Positions 33,327 to 41,331 of a stretch of 64,000 nucleotides of DNA are shown here, piece by piece (positions within the stretch are counted from its first letter, which is position 1; each line of letters begins with the position of its first letter). The notes beneath the pieces were generated by a model. That model had not been told where the DNA came from. It searched no databases and saw only the letters and a list, made by a program, of their open reading frames with translations. The position numbers were made by a program, and so were the translations under genes. This stretch comes from Bacillus infantis (GTDB lineage Bacteria > Bacillota > Bacilli > Bacillales > Cytobacillaceae): NCBI RefSeq assembly GCF_020171945.1, contig NZ_JAIVAP010000001.1:558001-622000 (forward strand), read 5' to 3'.

Positions 33327-33839
33327 ATGGGAATTTTGAGCGGCAACCCTAAGGATGAACCGCTGCATTATGGCGAAGTATTTAGTATCTGGTCCTCCCA
33401 GCTTGCAGGAAATGCGATGATTGCAGGCTATCAGACCATGATGAACCATGCAGGTGATGATGATCTTAAGAAGCTGCTTGCAGAAGCGATTGAACTAGGC
33501 ATGGAAAATCGCAGGCAGGTGGAAGAACTGCTAAAAGAAAATGGCGTCGGTCTTCCGCCGGCACTGCCTGAACGGCCGGATGCGTGCCTGGATGACATCC
33601 CCGTTGGCGCAAGGGTTTCCGATATGGAAATAGCGGGAACACTCTCAGCTGACATTGCCGCAGGGCTTGTTGCCTGCAGCCAGGTTATAGGTATGTCGAT
33701 CCGTGAAGATGTAGCCATGATGTATGGGCAGTTCCACACACAAAAAGCTCAGCTTGGCGCCAAGGTTCTGCGCCTGAATAAAGAAAAAGGATGGCTGATC
33801 CCTCCTCCCCTGCACCTGTCTAAAGGGAAGGACTGCTAG
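33327..33839 (+). CDS. DUF3231 family protein, single domain
   Basis: 170 residues; TAAGGAGG gives ATG 33327 (ATG 33324 is too close). One helical bundle: HYGEVFSIWSSQLAGNAMI, LLAEAIELGMENRRQVEELL, VGARVSDMEIAGTLSADIAA, MMYGQFHTQKAQLGAKVL (parts). It equals about half of the two-domain DUF3231 protein at 5693-6691. Function unknown. Confidence 0.8.
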   Translation: MGILSGNPKDEPLHYGEVFSIWSSQLAGNAMIAGYQTMMNHAGDDDLKKLLAEAIELGMENRRQVEELLKENGVGLPPALPERPDACLDDIPVGARVSDMEIAGTLSADIAAGLVACSQVIGMSIREDVAMMYGQFHTQKAQLGAKVLRLNKEKGWLIPPPLHLSKGKDC

Positions 33840-33850
33840 AAGCATGGAAA

Positions 33851-33880
33851 GGGAGAACAAAGACGTTCTCCCTGGTATTT
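33851..33880 (+). terminator. Probable terminator after the DUF3231 gene
   Basis: Perfect 8-bp stem GGGAGAAC/GTTCTCCC with a 6-nt loop; the tail is only moderately T-rich. Confidence 0.55.
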
Positions 33881-34727
33881 ATTCGATATTCCCCATTGAT
33901 TCAGCCCTGAGCCTCAAAGGAAACACTGCCGGGGCTGTTTCTGTTTTGTGTCTTTTCTCGAAAAGAAAGTGCTTCGGCTAGTAATTCGAAAAGAGAAGAC
34001 ATTCTCCAACAGGAGTCGAAAATTATTTATAGCTATGTGACAAGAAGCTAATAAAGTACTTTCACACTAGTCTGAAAATATTGCTGATTCCATCATCCGG
34101 AACTCAAAACGTTCTTTTCGGTTAGGCGATCAGGTTAAGGACCCTGTCTGTATATAGACGGAAGAATTCCGCTTAATTAGTAATTTTTATAAAAAATAGT
34201 CCGAATAGAGGGAGAAATTCTGCTTATTGAATCAAAAAATGTGAAATTATGATAATTTGCTTTGCCTAACCGGAAAATCTCCCCTTATTTACCTCAAAAC
34301 AAACTACATTCTGTATTTAACGGGAAAACCTCCGCTTATTTATCTTTTGTAGAGTTCACCAATCTAAGGAAAAGAGGAATCAGTGCACGGCCCCAAGTAA
34401 TGTAAAATATACCGTTTCATAAAGCAAGCCCTATCAGCTGCACTACTCCTTCTCTTTGAACCCAGGCGCAATGTAGCATTATTATTTTAATGGTGCACCA
34501 TATATCTCAGCCCTTCCTATCATGCTGCCCCCCCGCTTTCATATTCCCCAAGTAATCCACACTGCAAGTATCAGATGGAATACATAATAATTGATAAGAA
34601 ATCAATGACACACCTGTAAATCCTTTTTGTAGGATAAAGGAAAACCCTTGATAGATATAGAATATTCAGTAGACTTACAGAAAGATGATACCAGGAGCTT
34701 TTTTAAACTAATAAAAGGATGATTGTA
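33881..34727. other. Long intergenic region with degenerate repeats
   Basis: About 850 bp without a supported gene. Between about 34155 and 34345 four imperfect copies of a short motif occur (CGGAAGAATTCCGCTTAATT, GGAGAAATTCTGCTTATT, CGGAAAATCTCCCCTTATTT, CGGGAAAACCTCCGCTTATT), 48-60 bp apart. Only AAAGGATG before the methyltransferase at its right end is a recognisable signal. Confidence 0.55.
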
Positions 34728-35476
34728 ATGAAAACAGAAATTTTACAGAAAAACAAAGCAAGCTGGAACCTTTCAGCAGAGCGCTTTTTCGGCCGGAATC
34801 CGCTGCCTGAGTACGGTCCCCTGGCCCCTGTGGAAGATGACTTGCAATTGCTGGGCGACCCTTCCGGGAAAAGGGTGCTGGATATCGGCTGCGGCAGCGG
34901 GCATTCCCTCCTCTATATGGACGGACGGAGTGCGGCTGAGCTATGGGGCATCGATTTGTCTCCAAAGCAGATACATACGGCACAGAATGTGCTCGCCGCG
35001 GCTGAAGCGCCTGTAAGGCTGTTTGAATCTCCTATGGAGAATGATCCCGGGCTCCCTATTAATTACTTTGATATTGTCTATTCCATCTATGCTCTCGGCT
35101 GGACCACGAGCCTTGAGGAAACACTGGCTAATATCCACAGATATTTAAAGCCAGGGGGCACTTTCGTTTTCAGCTGGGAACATCCATTTTTCAGCAGAAT
35201 CAGGAGCCAGGATTCCTCCATTATTATCGATAAGCCTTATCATGAGGAAGGGTTTATAACCATGAGGGATGGAATACGCCTGCTTTCATGCAGCAGTACA
35301 AAGTAGGCTCCTATATCAATGCCCTGGTCAGCCAGGGCTTTAGAGTCGAGAGAGTTATAGAAGAAGCACGCTTATCGGAGGAAGACAGGAAAAGGCACAG
35401 CAACCGCTGGTATTCTTATGAAAAAGCACAATATCTTCCTACAACAATCATTATCAAGAGCACAAAAGCTATTTAG
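34728..35476 (+). pseudogene. SAM-dependent methyltransferase, frameshifted near the C-terminus
   Basis: From ATG 34728 (AAAGGAT upstream) the first frame reads a class I methyltransferase: VLDIGCGSGHSLLYM (SAM motif I), WGIDLSPKQI, FDIVYSIYALGW, YLKPGGTFVFSWEHP; it then ends abruptly (RLLSCSSTK, stop 35304-35306). The missing end is in the next frame, from about 35280 (AFMQQYKVGSYINALVSQGF, RVERVIEEARL) to 35476. One indel at about 35275-35290 explains it. The catalytic core is intact, so a shortened protein could still fold. Confidence 0.75.
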
Positions 35477-35588
35477 TGTATAGGAAGCAGGTACGCCAAG
35501 ATTCTTGCTGTTTCATAGGCAGCTATCCTTCGCAGATTGTATGAATTTTTGTAAATATATGGGATTATGATTGGTTAATGCGGAAACC

Positions 35589-35690
35589 GGCATGATTATT
35601 GGAGGTTCAGTATGATTATTGCCTATGCAGGCAAGATTATTGGCGAATCCGGCATGATTACGAATGAATCCGGATGATTATCCGGAATTT
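35589..35690. repeat. Degenerate tandem array, about five units of 20-21 bp
   Basis: ATGATTA or AGATTA recurs at 35592, 35612, 35633, 35654 and 35674, with linkers such as TTGGCGAATCCGG. The unit differs from those at 22171 and 53891 but the period is the same. Confidence 0.65.
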
Positions 35691-35845
35691 TGGGATGCTC
35701 TCTTTAAAAGCCGGGTGAACCGCCTTCAAGATGGAATGCTCCCCCTTCATTTTAATGACACTTCCTCAAAGAATGCTTAAATTAATGCCATTTTCCAAAA
35801 GAACAAAGCAATCCCGACTCAAAACCTCCCCAAATCCTTGCGGCG

Positions 35846-35881
35846 CCAAAAAGTCCATACCAAATTGTATGGACTTTTTGG
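35846..35881. terminator. Bidirectional intrinsic terminator
   Basis: Perfect 15-bp stem CCAAAAAGTCCATAC/GTATGGACTTTTTGG with a 6-nt loop. It ends the minus-strand CBS gene. Confidence 0.85.
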
Positions 35882-35905
35882 CTGTATTAAAGTGGCTGCT
35901 CAGCT

Positions 35906-36349
35906 TTATGTTGTCTTGCTCTGCTCCCCAGGAACTGACAAGTTTCGTTCTTTATAGCTGCCTGCCAGATAATCGATAATTTCTCTTCTGCGGATCAACC
36001 CTATGAAGACGCCGCTGTCGTCAGTAACAGGGACAAAATTCTGATTTAGTGATGAATTAATGATTTCTTCCATCTCACTGCTCACGAGCACCGGCTCATA
36101 TGACCTGTGAAGCGGCACCTCCTTCAGCATGACTTCCTGGATCTCATTAAAGTCTACCCTGCCCATGCTTTTGAGCTTCCATAACAAATCCCCTTCTGAC
36201 AGAGAACCTACATATTTTCCTTCCTTATTCAATATCGGGAAGGTTGTATAACGGTGATACTCCATTTTTTCCATGGCTTGTCTCATTGTCCAATGATCGT
36301 AGACAAAAACCAGTTCATTTTTAGGCAATAAAAAAAACGCGATATTCAT
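35906..36349 (-). CDS. Two-CBS-domain protein
   Basis: 147 residues made of two CBS domains: WTMRQAMEKMEYHRYTTFPIL then GKYVGSLSEGDLLWKL (first), and VLVSSEMEEIINSSLNQNFV (in part) with FIGLIRRREIIDYL (second). CBS pairs bind adenine nucleotides; small stand-alone ones of this length in Bacillus include the c-di-AMP receptor DarB/CbpB (YkuL), also 147 residues, though the sequences are only distantly alike. A c-di-AMP riboswitch lies 250 bp upstream on the same strand, making a c-di-AMP link plausible. An intrinsic terminator follows. Confidence 0.8.
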   Translation of the reverse strand: MNIAFFLLPKNELVFVYDHWTMRQAMEKMEYHRYTTFPILNKEGKYVGSLSEGDLLWKLKSMGRVDFNEIQEVMLKEVPLHRSYEPVLVSSEMEEIINSSLNQNFVPVTDDSGVFIGLIRRREIIDYLAGSYKERNLSVPGEQSKTT

Positions 36350-36411
36350 TACAGCTGATTCTCCTTCTTATATAACACTGAAAACCTGAAGCATTATTCC
36401 TGCTTAATTGT

Positions 36412-36531
36412 TCACTCCGGTTTCGTCTGCACAAAACTGTCTCTGGCAAATGGTAATGCATAAACAGTCCCATTCCCTTTCTTCCCTTCAAACAGCAGCC
36501 CTAAAACGTACGCAGAATATATACAGCACAA
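36412..36531 (-). other. 39-codon open frame between riboswitch and CBS gene, possible gene remnant
   Basis: Starting at TTG 36531 the frame reads 39 codons, ending GKKGNGTVYALPFARDSFVQ and TKPE, then TGA. No ribosome binding site. It may be the remains of the gene once controlled by the riboswitch, or chance. Confidence 0.25.
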
Positions 36532-36602
36532 AAAGACCTATCCTGGCTGCGGGCAGCTTCAGCAGATTTGAAAGCTGGGGGTGCTGCTGATTAGGCGGTC
36601 TC

Positions 36603-36722
36603 CTGTGACCTCACTCGCTTTAGCCGACGAAGTTAGCTGACGGGCAGGATGGCGAAAGATCGTTATCATCCCTCCTGCATTCTGCAGAATTAGCCCCTGG
36701 TAATTGGTTCCTCCGTTCACAG
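36603..36722 (-). ncRNA. c-di-AMP riboswitch (ydaO/yuaA type)
   Basis: On the minus strand the conserved blocks appear in order: closing stem CTGTGA (36717-36722), GGAGGAACCAATTA, GGGGCTAATTCTGC, AGGGATGAT, CCATCCTGCCCGTCAGCTAA, CTTCGTCGGC, and the closing stem partner TCACAG (36603-36608). This matches the ydaO consensus with GGGGAACC, GGGGUGAAUC and CCGUCAGCUAACCUCGU. These RNAs usually switch off potassium uptake or wall hydrolase genes when c-di-AMP is high. A GACC..GGTCTTTTTG pairing downstream could be its terminator. Confidence 0.85.
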
Positions 36723-36735
36723 TATGAGATTGAGC

Positions 36736-37105
36736 CGAATTCATTTTTTAGGTGTTGAAATAATTTTACTTCCAACTTTCCTCATAAGCAAATTTCTGCA
36801 TAGTCCTTTTTATATCTGGCCTTCAGCAATAGGCAAAAAAATGAGTGAATCTTCTATTCTACAAAGACATCATCATGTTTTCAACCAGTTTATTTCTTTT
36901 TTAAATTCTTTTTTATTTTCCGTTGACAGCCATTAAGTTCGTGAGTAAGATAAGGCAGAACAGGATTCATTATTGGAAATCATGACTTGAAATTTGGGTT
37001 TCGCTTCCTCTGATTTTGTAAAAAACAAGAGTATCAGAGAGTAGAAGAAACGATGATGGAATGCATGCATAATACCTTTTAAACACCACAGCAACGGGAG
37101 GATTT
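36736..37105. other. Intergenic region upstream of the 37106 gene
   Basis: 370 bp, AT-rich. It must carry the promoter for the minus-strand riboswitch and for the 37106 gene (GGGAGG before its ATG). No other element seen; open frames here have no ribosome binding site. Confidence 0.4.
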
Positions 37106-37291
37106 ATGGGAAACACTTGCCGATATGTCATTAATGCAGTTGGAAAAGGCGGAGAAACCTACTACACACAATGCAAAGATAAAAAAGAAATGGAAGAATG
37201 GATTTCTGAGCATCAGGATCGGATAGTGATGGAGGAAATCAAGGTGAAGGACAAAAATAAGCATCCGCTGCTGAAGCTGTTTTCAAAATAA
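37106..37291 (+). CDS. Small charged protein, unknown function
   Basis: 61 residues behind CGGGAGGATTT. N-terminal beta hairpin (CRYVINAVGKGGETYYTQCK) then a helix (KKEMEEWISEHQDRIVMEEI) and a basic end. Two cysteines. No family recognised. Ends just before a terminator. Confidence 0.65.
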   Translation: MGNTCRYVINAVGKGGETYYTQCKDKKEMEEWISEHQDRIVMEEIKVKDKNKHPLLKLFSK

Positions 37292-37318
37292 AGCACAACA
37301 CCCTATAAACATGTACAG

Positions 37319-37350
37319 ATAGAGAGCTTGCACTAGCTCTCTATTTTCTT
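37319..37350 (+). terminator. Intrinsic terminator
   Basis: Perfect 10-bp stem ATAGAGAGCT/AGCTCTCTAT with a 6-nt loop and TTTCTT tail. Confidence 0.8.
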
Positions 37351-37370
37351 CCTTGCACCTCCCTTTTCTT

Positions 37371-37496
37371 TCATGCAGAGTATTAGATCCTCAATGCGGC
37401 TTTGCTTCCACTGAGGAAGGCAATTTCCTGACAGAACAGCTGCAATGGGAAAAACTCAGGCATGTTGTCTGCATCGCAGAAGAGGTTTGGAAATAA
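37371..37496 (+). pseudogene. 3' remnant of a MetE-like (YxjG/YxjH) methionine synthase gene
   Basis: An open frame without a start reads CRVLDPQCGFASTEEGNFL, then TEQLQWEKLRHVVCIAEEVW and K before TAA. The PQCGFASTEEGN stretch with the zinc-ligand Cys is the C-terminus of the cobalamin-independent methionine synthase relatives YxjG/YxjH. The rest of the gene (about 330 codons) is missing: upstream is the terminator of an unrelated gene. This is a deletion scar. Confidence 0.75.
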
Positions 37497-37548
37497 TCGT
37501 TGTGAATGGCAAGGGAGAGGACCGCAGGATCCCCTCCCTCCTTCATTT

Positions 37549-38325
37549 TCAGTTTGCTTTCATGCTTCCGAGAATCGAGATCATCGTCTCATAAACCTCT
37601 TCTGATTCCTCCTGGTTCACATAATGAATTGTGATCCGAAGCAGCTTACCTTCTACTTTTCTGACAATAATGTTTGCTTGATCAGTTCTGTTATGTGCGT
37701 GCAGAACCATCATGCTGTCTCTATAAAATGGAAGCAGGACAGATTTCATCTCTTCAGGCTTGCCGATCGTCCTGAGATAATCCAGAGAGTTTCTTTTTAC
37801 TTCATCCATTACTGAATTGCCGTCAAGAACTTCCACCCTGGCAAAATACCGGGCATTCTTCCCATATTCCAAAAGGAAGCGGCGCGGCTCTTCTGCATGG
37901 AATGTATAACCTTTCTTTACGGAAACGGACACTTTCACCTTATCAGCATCATATGAAGCAGCAATCCCTTTATTGACTGACAGCTTTTGTCCGATTACAA
38001 TCAGGTCACTCTTCAGCCCGTTTATTTTTTTGAGTTCAGTGACGCTGAGAGCGTATTTTTGGCCGATCCCCCACAGTGTGTCTCCTTTTTTTACCGTAAT
38101 CGTTCCCGGGACCTCCAGTTTGCTGCCTGCATAGATCCTATCGCTCTTTAATTTATTGATATGCTTTAGCTGGCCGACTGTACTGCCGTATTGCTTTGCA
38201 ATACTATAGAGAGTATCCCCTTTTTTGATTGTATGATATTCTTCAGCAGATGCTTGCCCCTGGCTGAAAGTTAGGATGCTCAATGCGACAAGCGCTGAAG
38301 CTGCCAGTTTTTTTGCTTTTTTCAA
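37549..38325 (-). CDS. Secreted protein with two LysM domains
   Basis: 258 residues. Signal peptide to about residue 28 (ALVALSILTFSQGQASA), LysM repeats at about 30-72 (YHTIKKGDTLYSIAKQYGST) and 76-119 (ITVKKGDTLWGIGQKYALSV), then a unique beta-rich C-terminal domain of about 130 residues (GYTFHAEEPRRFLLEYGKNA, TIHYVNQEESEEVYETMISI). It binds peptidoglycan or spore cortex; no catalytic domain recognised. Confidence 0.85.
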   Translation of the reverse strand: MKKAKKLAASALVALSILTFSQGQASAEEYHTIKKGDTLYSIAKQYGSTVGQLKHINKLKSDRIYAGSKLEVPGTITVKKGDTLWGIGQKYALSVTELKKINGLKSDLIVIGQKLSVNKGIAASYDADKVKVSVSVKKGYTFHAEEPRRFLLEYGKNARYFARVEVLDGNSVMDEVKRNSLDYLRTIGKPEEMKSVLLPFYRDSMMVLHAHNRTDQANIIVRKVEGKLLRITIHYVNQEESEEVYETMISILGSMKAN

Positions 38326-38750
38326 CTGTAATTCCCCCTATGTCAATCTTGTTGTATTTACATCTTTACAACATATTAGACGGGAGGAGAAAAGAACTGT
38401 TTCACTGGGGCAAGCCCATTTTTCTTAAAGAATTATTATAGTTTCCCTTCCAGGATACAGCTTCTTTTCTGAAATATTCCAGTACAGAATGTGCCGCTCA
38501 CTTATATGAAGCAGGTTCCTGGCAAACCGCAAAATGATATCTATCGGCTATTACAATCCATTGGTTTCTTTTCACTGGGATGGCAAATATTTCGGTCAGG
38601 AATGATTTCTTTTCAATAGGAAGTTTTTTATTGAAGAAAAGATTAGAGATAAATTTGCCGGGGTAAAAGTGTTTTAAGGTTCTCAACTATTAAGTGCTTT
38701 TCGCCAGACTTCCTTTCTATAAAGGAGGATTGGCGGGAGGTGATTAATAT
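38326..38750. other. Intergenic region upstream of the LysM gene
   Basis: 425 bp with promoters for the LysM gene (minus) and the 38751 gene (plus). A 62-codon minus-strand frame (38498-38686) has protein-like composition but no ribosome binding site, and I do not call it. Confidence 0.4.
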
Positions 38751-38942
38751 TTGAGGAAGGCTTACAGCATAAAAGATCTGATAGCTTATCTGGATATGAA
38801 AGAATATCCGCTGTCTGAGGAGGCCATTCTGGATCTCATTCAAAAACGGAAGCTCCCCCATCAAAGACCTTTTGGCAGCATGATCGTTTTTGATCTGGAT
38901 CATATAGACTGGTGGGTTGAACATCAGCGCAGCAATGATTAG
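38751..38942 (+). CDS. Excisionase/MerR-like small DNA-binding protein
   Basis: 63 residues from TTG 38751 behind GGGAGGTGATT. The sequence YSIKDLIAYLDMKEYPLSEE, AILDLIQKRKLPHQRPFGSM, IVFDLDHIDWWVEHQR has the winged-helix pattern of excisionase-type domains: a helix-turn-helix, KLPHxRPxG wing, and terminal IDxWV helix. No phage or integrase is nearby, so a regulatory role is likelier. Confidence 0.7.
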   Translation: MRKAYSIKDLIAYLDMKEYPLSEEAILDLIQKRKLPHQRPFGSMIVFDLDHIDWWVEHQRSND

Positions 38943-38952
38943 CTGTCAGCAG

Positions 38953-38975
38953 GCCCCGCTCTCTAAGAGCGGGGC
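38953..38975. terminator. Terminator between convergent genes
   Basis: Perfect 9-bp GC stem GCCCCGCTC/GAGCGGGGC with a 5-nt loop; T tracts are weak on both sides. Confidence 0.6.
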
Positions 38976-39458
38976 TCAGTCTTGTCCATTGTTTTCGGGC
39001 CCCGGCCTCCGCAGCTTTTCATAAAGCACTTGGAAACCATATAAAAGGACTGCCCTGAGCTGCTGCAGGAGGATGAATTCCTGCCTGGTCATTTTCTTGA
39101 GTGAAGCGATTCTTGTCCACTCTAAAAACCGGACGCCGGGGAATGCATATAAGATATGCAGGACAAAATTGACGATTATAAATAAACCAAACTTCCCGTA
39201 CATAAGCTTCAATACGAGAAAGGACATAACGAAATAGGGTCCGATAACAAACGGGACATCTCCCCGTATTTTAGGATGGATACTGGAATGGAATACCCAC
39301 CACTTGAGTTTTGCAGCTGGTATATTCATTATGGCTGCAACAGTACAGATGAATATGGATGCCGGAAGAAATCTTTTAAAGGACCTTTTCCCAATCATTG
39401 GAATGGCAGCCCAGGAAAGAAGCATCATAACAGCCAAAAGCAGTCTTTGCGGTTTCAT
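38976..39458 (-). CDS. Membrane protein paired with a CBO0543 protein
   Basis: 160 residues from ATG 39458 behind AAAGAGGTG. Four hydrophobic segments (about 6-20, 28-42, 69-85, 92-108) and a basic, amphipathic C-terminal third (KKMTRQEFILLQQLRAVLLY). Not clearly assignable. It follows the CBO0543 gene by 28 bp on the same strand, so they are one operon. Confidence 0.65.
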   Translation of the reverse strand: MKPQRLLLAVMMLLSWAAIPMIGKRSFKRFLPASIFICTVAAIMNIPAAKLKWWVFHSSIHPKIRGDVPFVIGPYFVMSFLVLKLMYGKFGLFIIVNFVLHILYAFPGVRFLEWTRIASLKKMTRQEFILLQQLRAVLLYGFQVLYEKLRRPGPENNGQD

Positions 39459-39486
39459 ATAAGCACCTCTTTTATGGCACAAACAA

Positions 39487-39945
39487 TCATGCACCTTCCA
39501 GTTTACATATCCATCGATAATATTGAATCAATAAGAAGAACAAAATCGGATCAGCAATGGCTGCATGCCACAGCTTCCACCACCCGTAATGAAAATATCC
39601 CCACGGTTCAGGGAGCAAAGTAAAATATTCGTAAAGAAGGATGGCAATCACCCAGAAAACGACATAAAATATCCTCGTATGTCTATCAGAGCCAAAGGGA
39701 TAGCGGCTGAGAAAGAGGATATTCACAGGAGGAAGCAGCAGCGTGTGTGCCAGCAGTCCCCCAAAATCCGGATCCATGCTGAAATACCAGTATCCATGCA
39801 GTTTGAATTCTATGATGACATCAAAGGTCTGCTGAAACGCGATCGTAAATGTCCATATATGCAGCTTCTGATTGCCAGACAGGGCTTTGCCGAACTTTAC
39901 AGCTGCAATATTAAAAATAATTATTGAAATAATAAGTCCGGCCAT
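39487..39945 (-). CDS. CBO0543 family membrane protein
   Basis: 152 residues, about five helices. Family marks: HIWTFTIAFQQTFDVIIEFK, HGYWYFSMDPDFGG, LLPPVNILFLSRYPF, LLPEPWGYFHYGWWKLW and the end YYRWICKLE. No known function. Upstream of the four-segment membrane gene, probably cotranscribed. Confidence 0.8.
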   Translation of the reverse strand: MAGLIISIIIFNIAAVKFGKALSGNQKLHIWTFTIAFQQTFDVIIEFKLHGYWYFSMDPDFGGLLAHTLLLPPVNILFLSRYPFGSDRHTRIFYVVFWVIAILLYEYFTLLPEPWGYFHYGWWKLWHAAIADPILFFLLIQYYRWICKLEGA

Positions 39946-40148
39946 CTCTTTTCCCTACTTTTCAATCAGCAGGCTTCTGCCTCTTTTTCTTATAAAATCT
40001 CCCTTTAAGCTGCAGGTTATTCATGTGCCTTTCTGATAGCCATCCATATTCTGCAGTTCCCTTTCCCAGCAGGAACTTTACAAATCATTGTCCTCTCAAT
40101 TCGCATACTCTTGTATAAATGAGCATATGGTGAATTGAGGTGAATTTC

Positions 40149-41282
40149 ATGATAAAAGTTGTAACAGTAAACATAAAACATTACAAAGATCTCATCTATC
40201 TACTAATCGCTGCCGCCGTTTTCCTCTTTTCTATCATTATCTACACTCAATTCAGCTCAAAGTCACTGGAACGCGTAATGAGAAATATTGAAATCAATGA
40301 ACTCCTGACTTATTTTATCAGCTCGGCCAATCATTCCTTCGCTCCTGACAGCGACCCTTTCACATTCGAAAATGTTACAGATGCTTTATTTTCCCTTGCC
40401 ACAAATGTTAAGCCTACGGATGCCCGTACCTTCCTCGGAACTGAGCTCCCCGGCCTAGTTTATTTTGATACAGAAATTGTGGTTGCCGGTGAAGGAACCG
40501 ATCTTTCCACACTTCCATTCGAATCAGCACCTCCCGCAGAAGTGCTCATGAATGAGCGTGAAGTTGCAGAAGAAAAGCTGCAGCAGCCTGTTGCGGACAA
40601 GCCGGCACAACCGGCCAAAAAGCCCGATAAAACGGATGTGCTGATATATCATTCACATAATATGGAGGCTTTCCTCCCGCTGCTTAAAAATACAAAAGAC
40701 GCCAATAAAGCCGTAACTTCAGATGAACGGGCCAATGTGGTCGGCCTGGGCAGCAGGCTTTCAGAATCACTGCTGCAAAAAGGGATTGGGGCATCCCAGG
40801 ACAAAACCAATATTAATAAGGAATTGCTCAAGAGAGAGTGGACGTACTCTTCTTCCTATAAAGTATCCAATGAAGTCGTCCACGCTTCTGCAGAAGCAAA
40901 TCCGAATTTAAAATATTTCATAGACATCCACCGGGATTCTGCCAGAAAGGATAAAACGACTGCGACGATAAACGGCAAAACATATGCACGCCTATATTTC
41001 ATCGTCGGCAAGGAAAATAAAAACTACCAGGCCAATCTGGAATACACAAAAAAACTGAATGCGAAGGTTGAGGAAAAATATCCGGGCCTCAGCCGCGGGG
41101 TATTCTTGAAGACAAAGCTTGAAGGAAACGGGGTATATAACCAGGATATCTCAAACAGAGCCATTCTGATTGAGCTTGGCGGAGTCGACAATAATCTGGA
41201 GGAGCTCCACAGGACAGTTGATGCTTTGTCTGAAGCTTTTGCAGATATCTATTGGGAAGAAAACGGCGGCAGCAAAGAGTAA
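40149..41282 (+). CDS. spoIIP: Stage II sporulation protein P
   Basis: 377 residues; ATG 40149 follows TTGAGGTG (the in-frame GTG 40140 overlaps that site). N-terminal helix (LIYLLIAAAVFLFSIIIYTQ), then the extracellular amidase/endopeptidase domain with the catalytic region DVLIYHSHNMEAF, YFIDIHRDSARKDKT and AILIELGGVDNN. In the mother cell it works with SpoIID and SpoIIM to digest septal peptidoglycan during engulfment. The partners are not in the window, and gpr, its neighbour in B. subtilis, is absent. Confidence 0.95.
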   Translation: MIKVVTVNIKHYKDLIYLLIAAAVFLFSIIIYTQFSSKSLERVMRNIEINELLTYFISSANHSFAPDSDPFTFENVTDALFSLATNVKPTDARTFLGTELPGLVYFDTEIVVAGEGTDLSTLPFESAPPAEVLMNEREVAEEKLQQPVADKPAQPAKKPDKTDVLIYHSHNMEAFLPLLKNTKDANKAVTSDERANVVGLGSRLSESLLQKGIGASQDKTNINKELLKREWTYSSSYKVSNEVVHASAEANPNLKYFIDIHRDSARKDKTTATINGKTYARLYFIVGKENKNYQANLEYTKKLNAKVEEKYPGLSRGVFLKTKLEGNGVYNQDISNRAILIELGGVDNNLEELHRTVDALSEAFADIYWEENGGSKE

Positions 41283-41299
41283 TCCGCCGAGAATAGCGA

Positions 41300-41330
41300 A
41301 GAGCCGCCCTTCTGAGGTGCGGCTCTCTTT
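41300..41330. terminator. Intrinsic terminator between convergent genes
   Basis: Perfect 8-bp stem AGAGCCGC/GCGGCTCT with an 11-nt loop and CTTT tail. Confidence 0.75.
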
Positions 41331-41331
41331 A

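Noticed and set aside
35731-35979. 82-codon plus-strand ORF
   Set aside because: Runs through the 15-bp bidirectional terminator and into the CBS gene; low-complexity mix without start signals.
38498-38686. 62-codon minus-strand ORF upstream of the LysM gene
   Set aside because: Protein-like ending but a TTG start without ribosome binding site, and no neighbouring signals.
38751-38942. Prophage remnant suggested by an excisionase-like gene
   Set aside because: No integrase, attachment-site repeat or phage genes are nearby.
40103-40131. Sigma-E-like promoter before spoIIP (GCATACT, 14 bp, CATATGGT)
   Set aside because: The predicted start would fall within the ribosome binding site, leaving no leader; the match may be chance.
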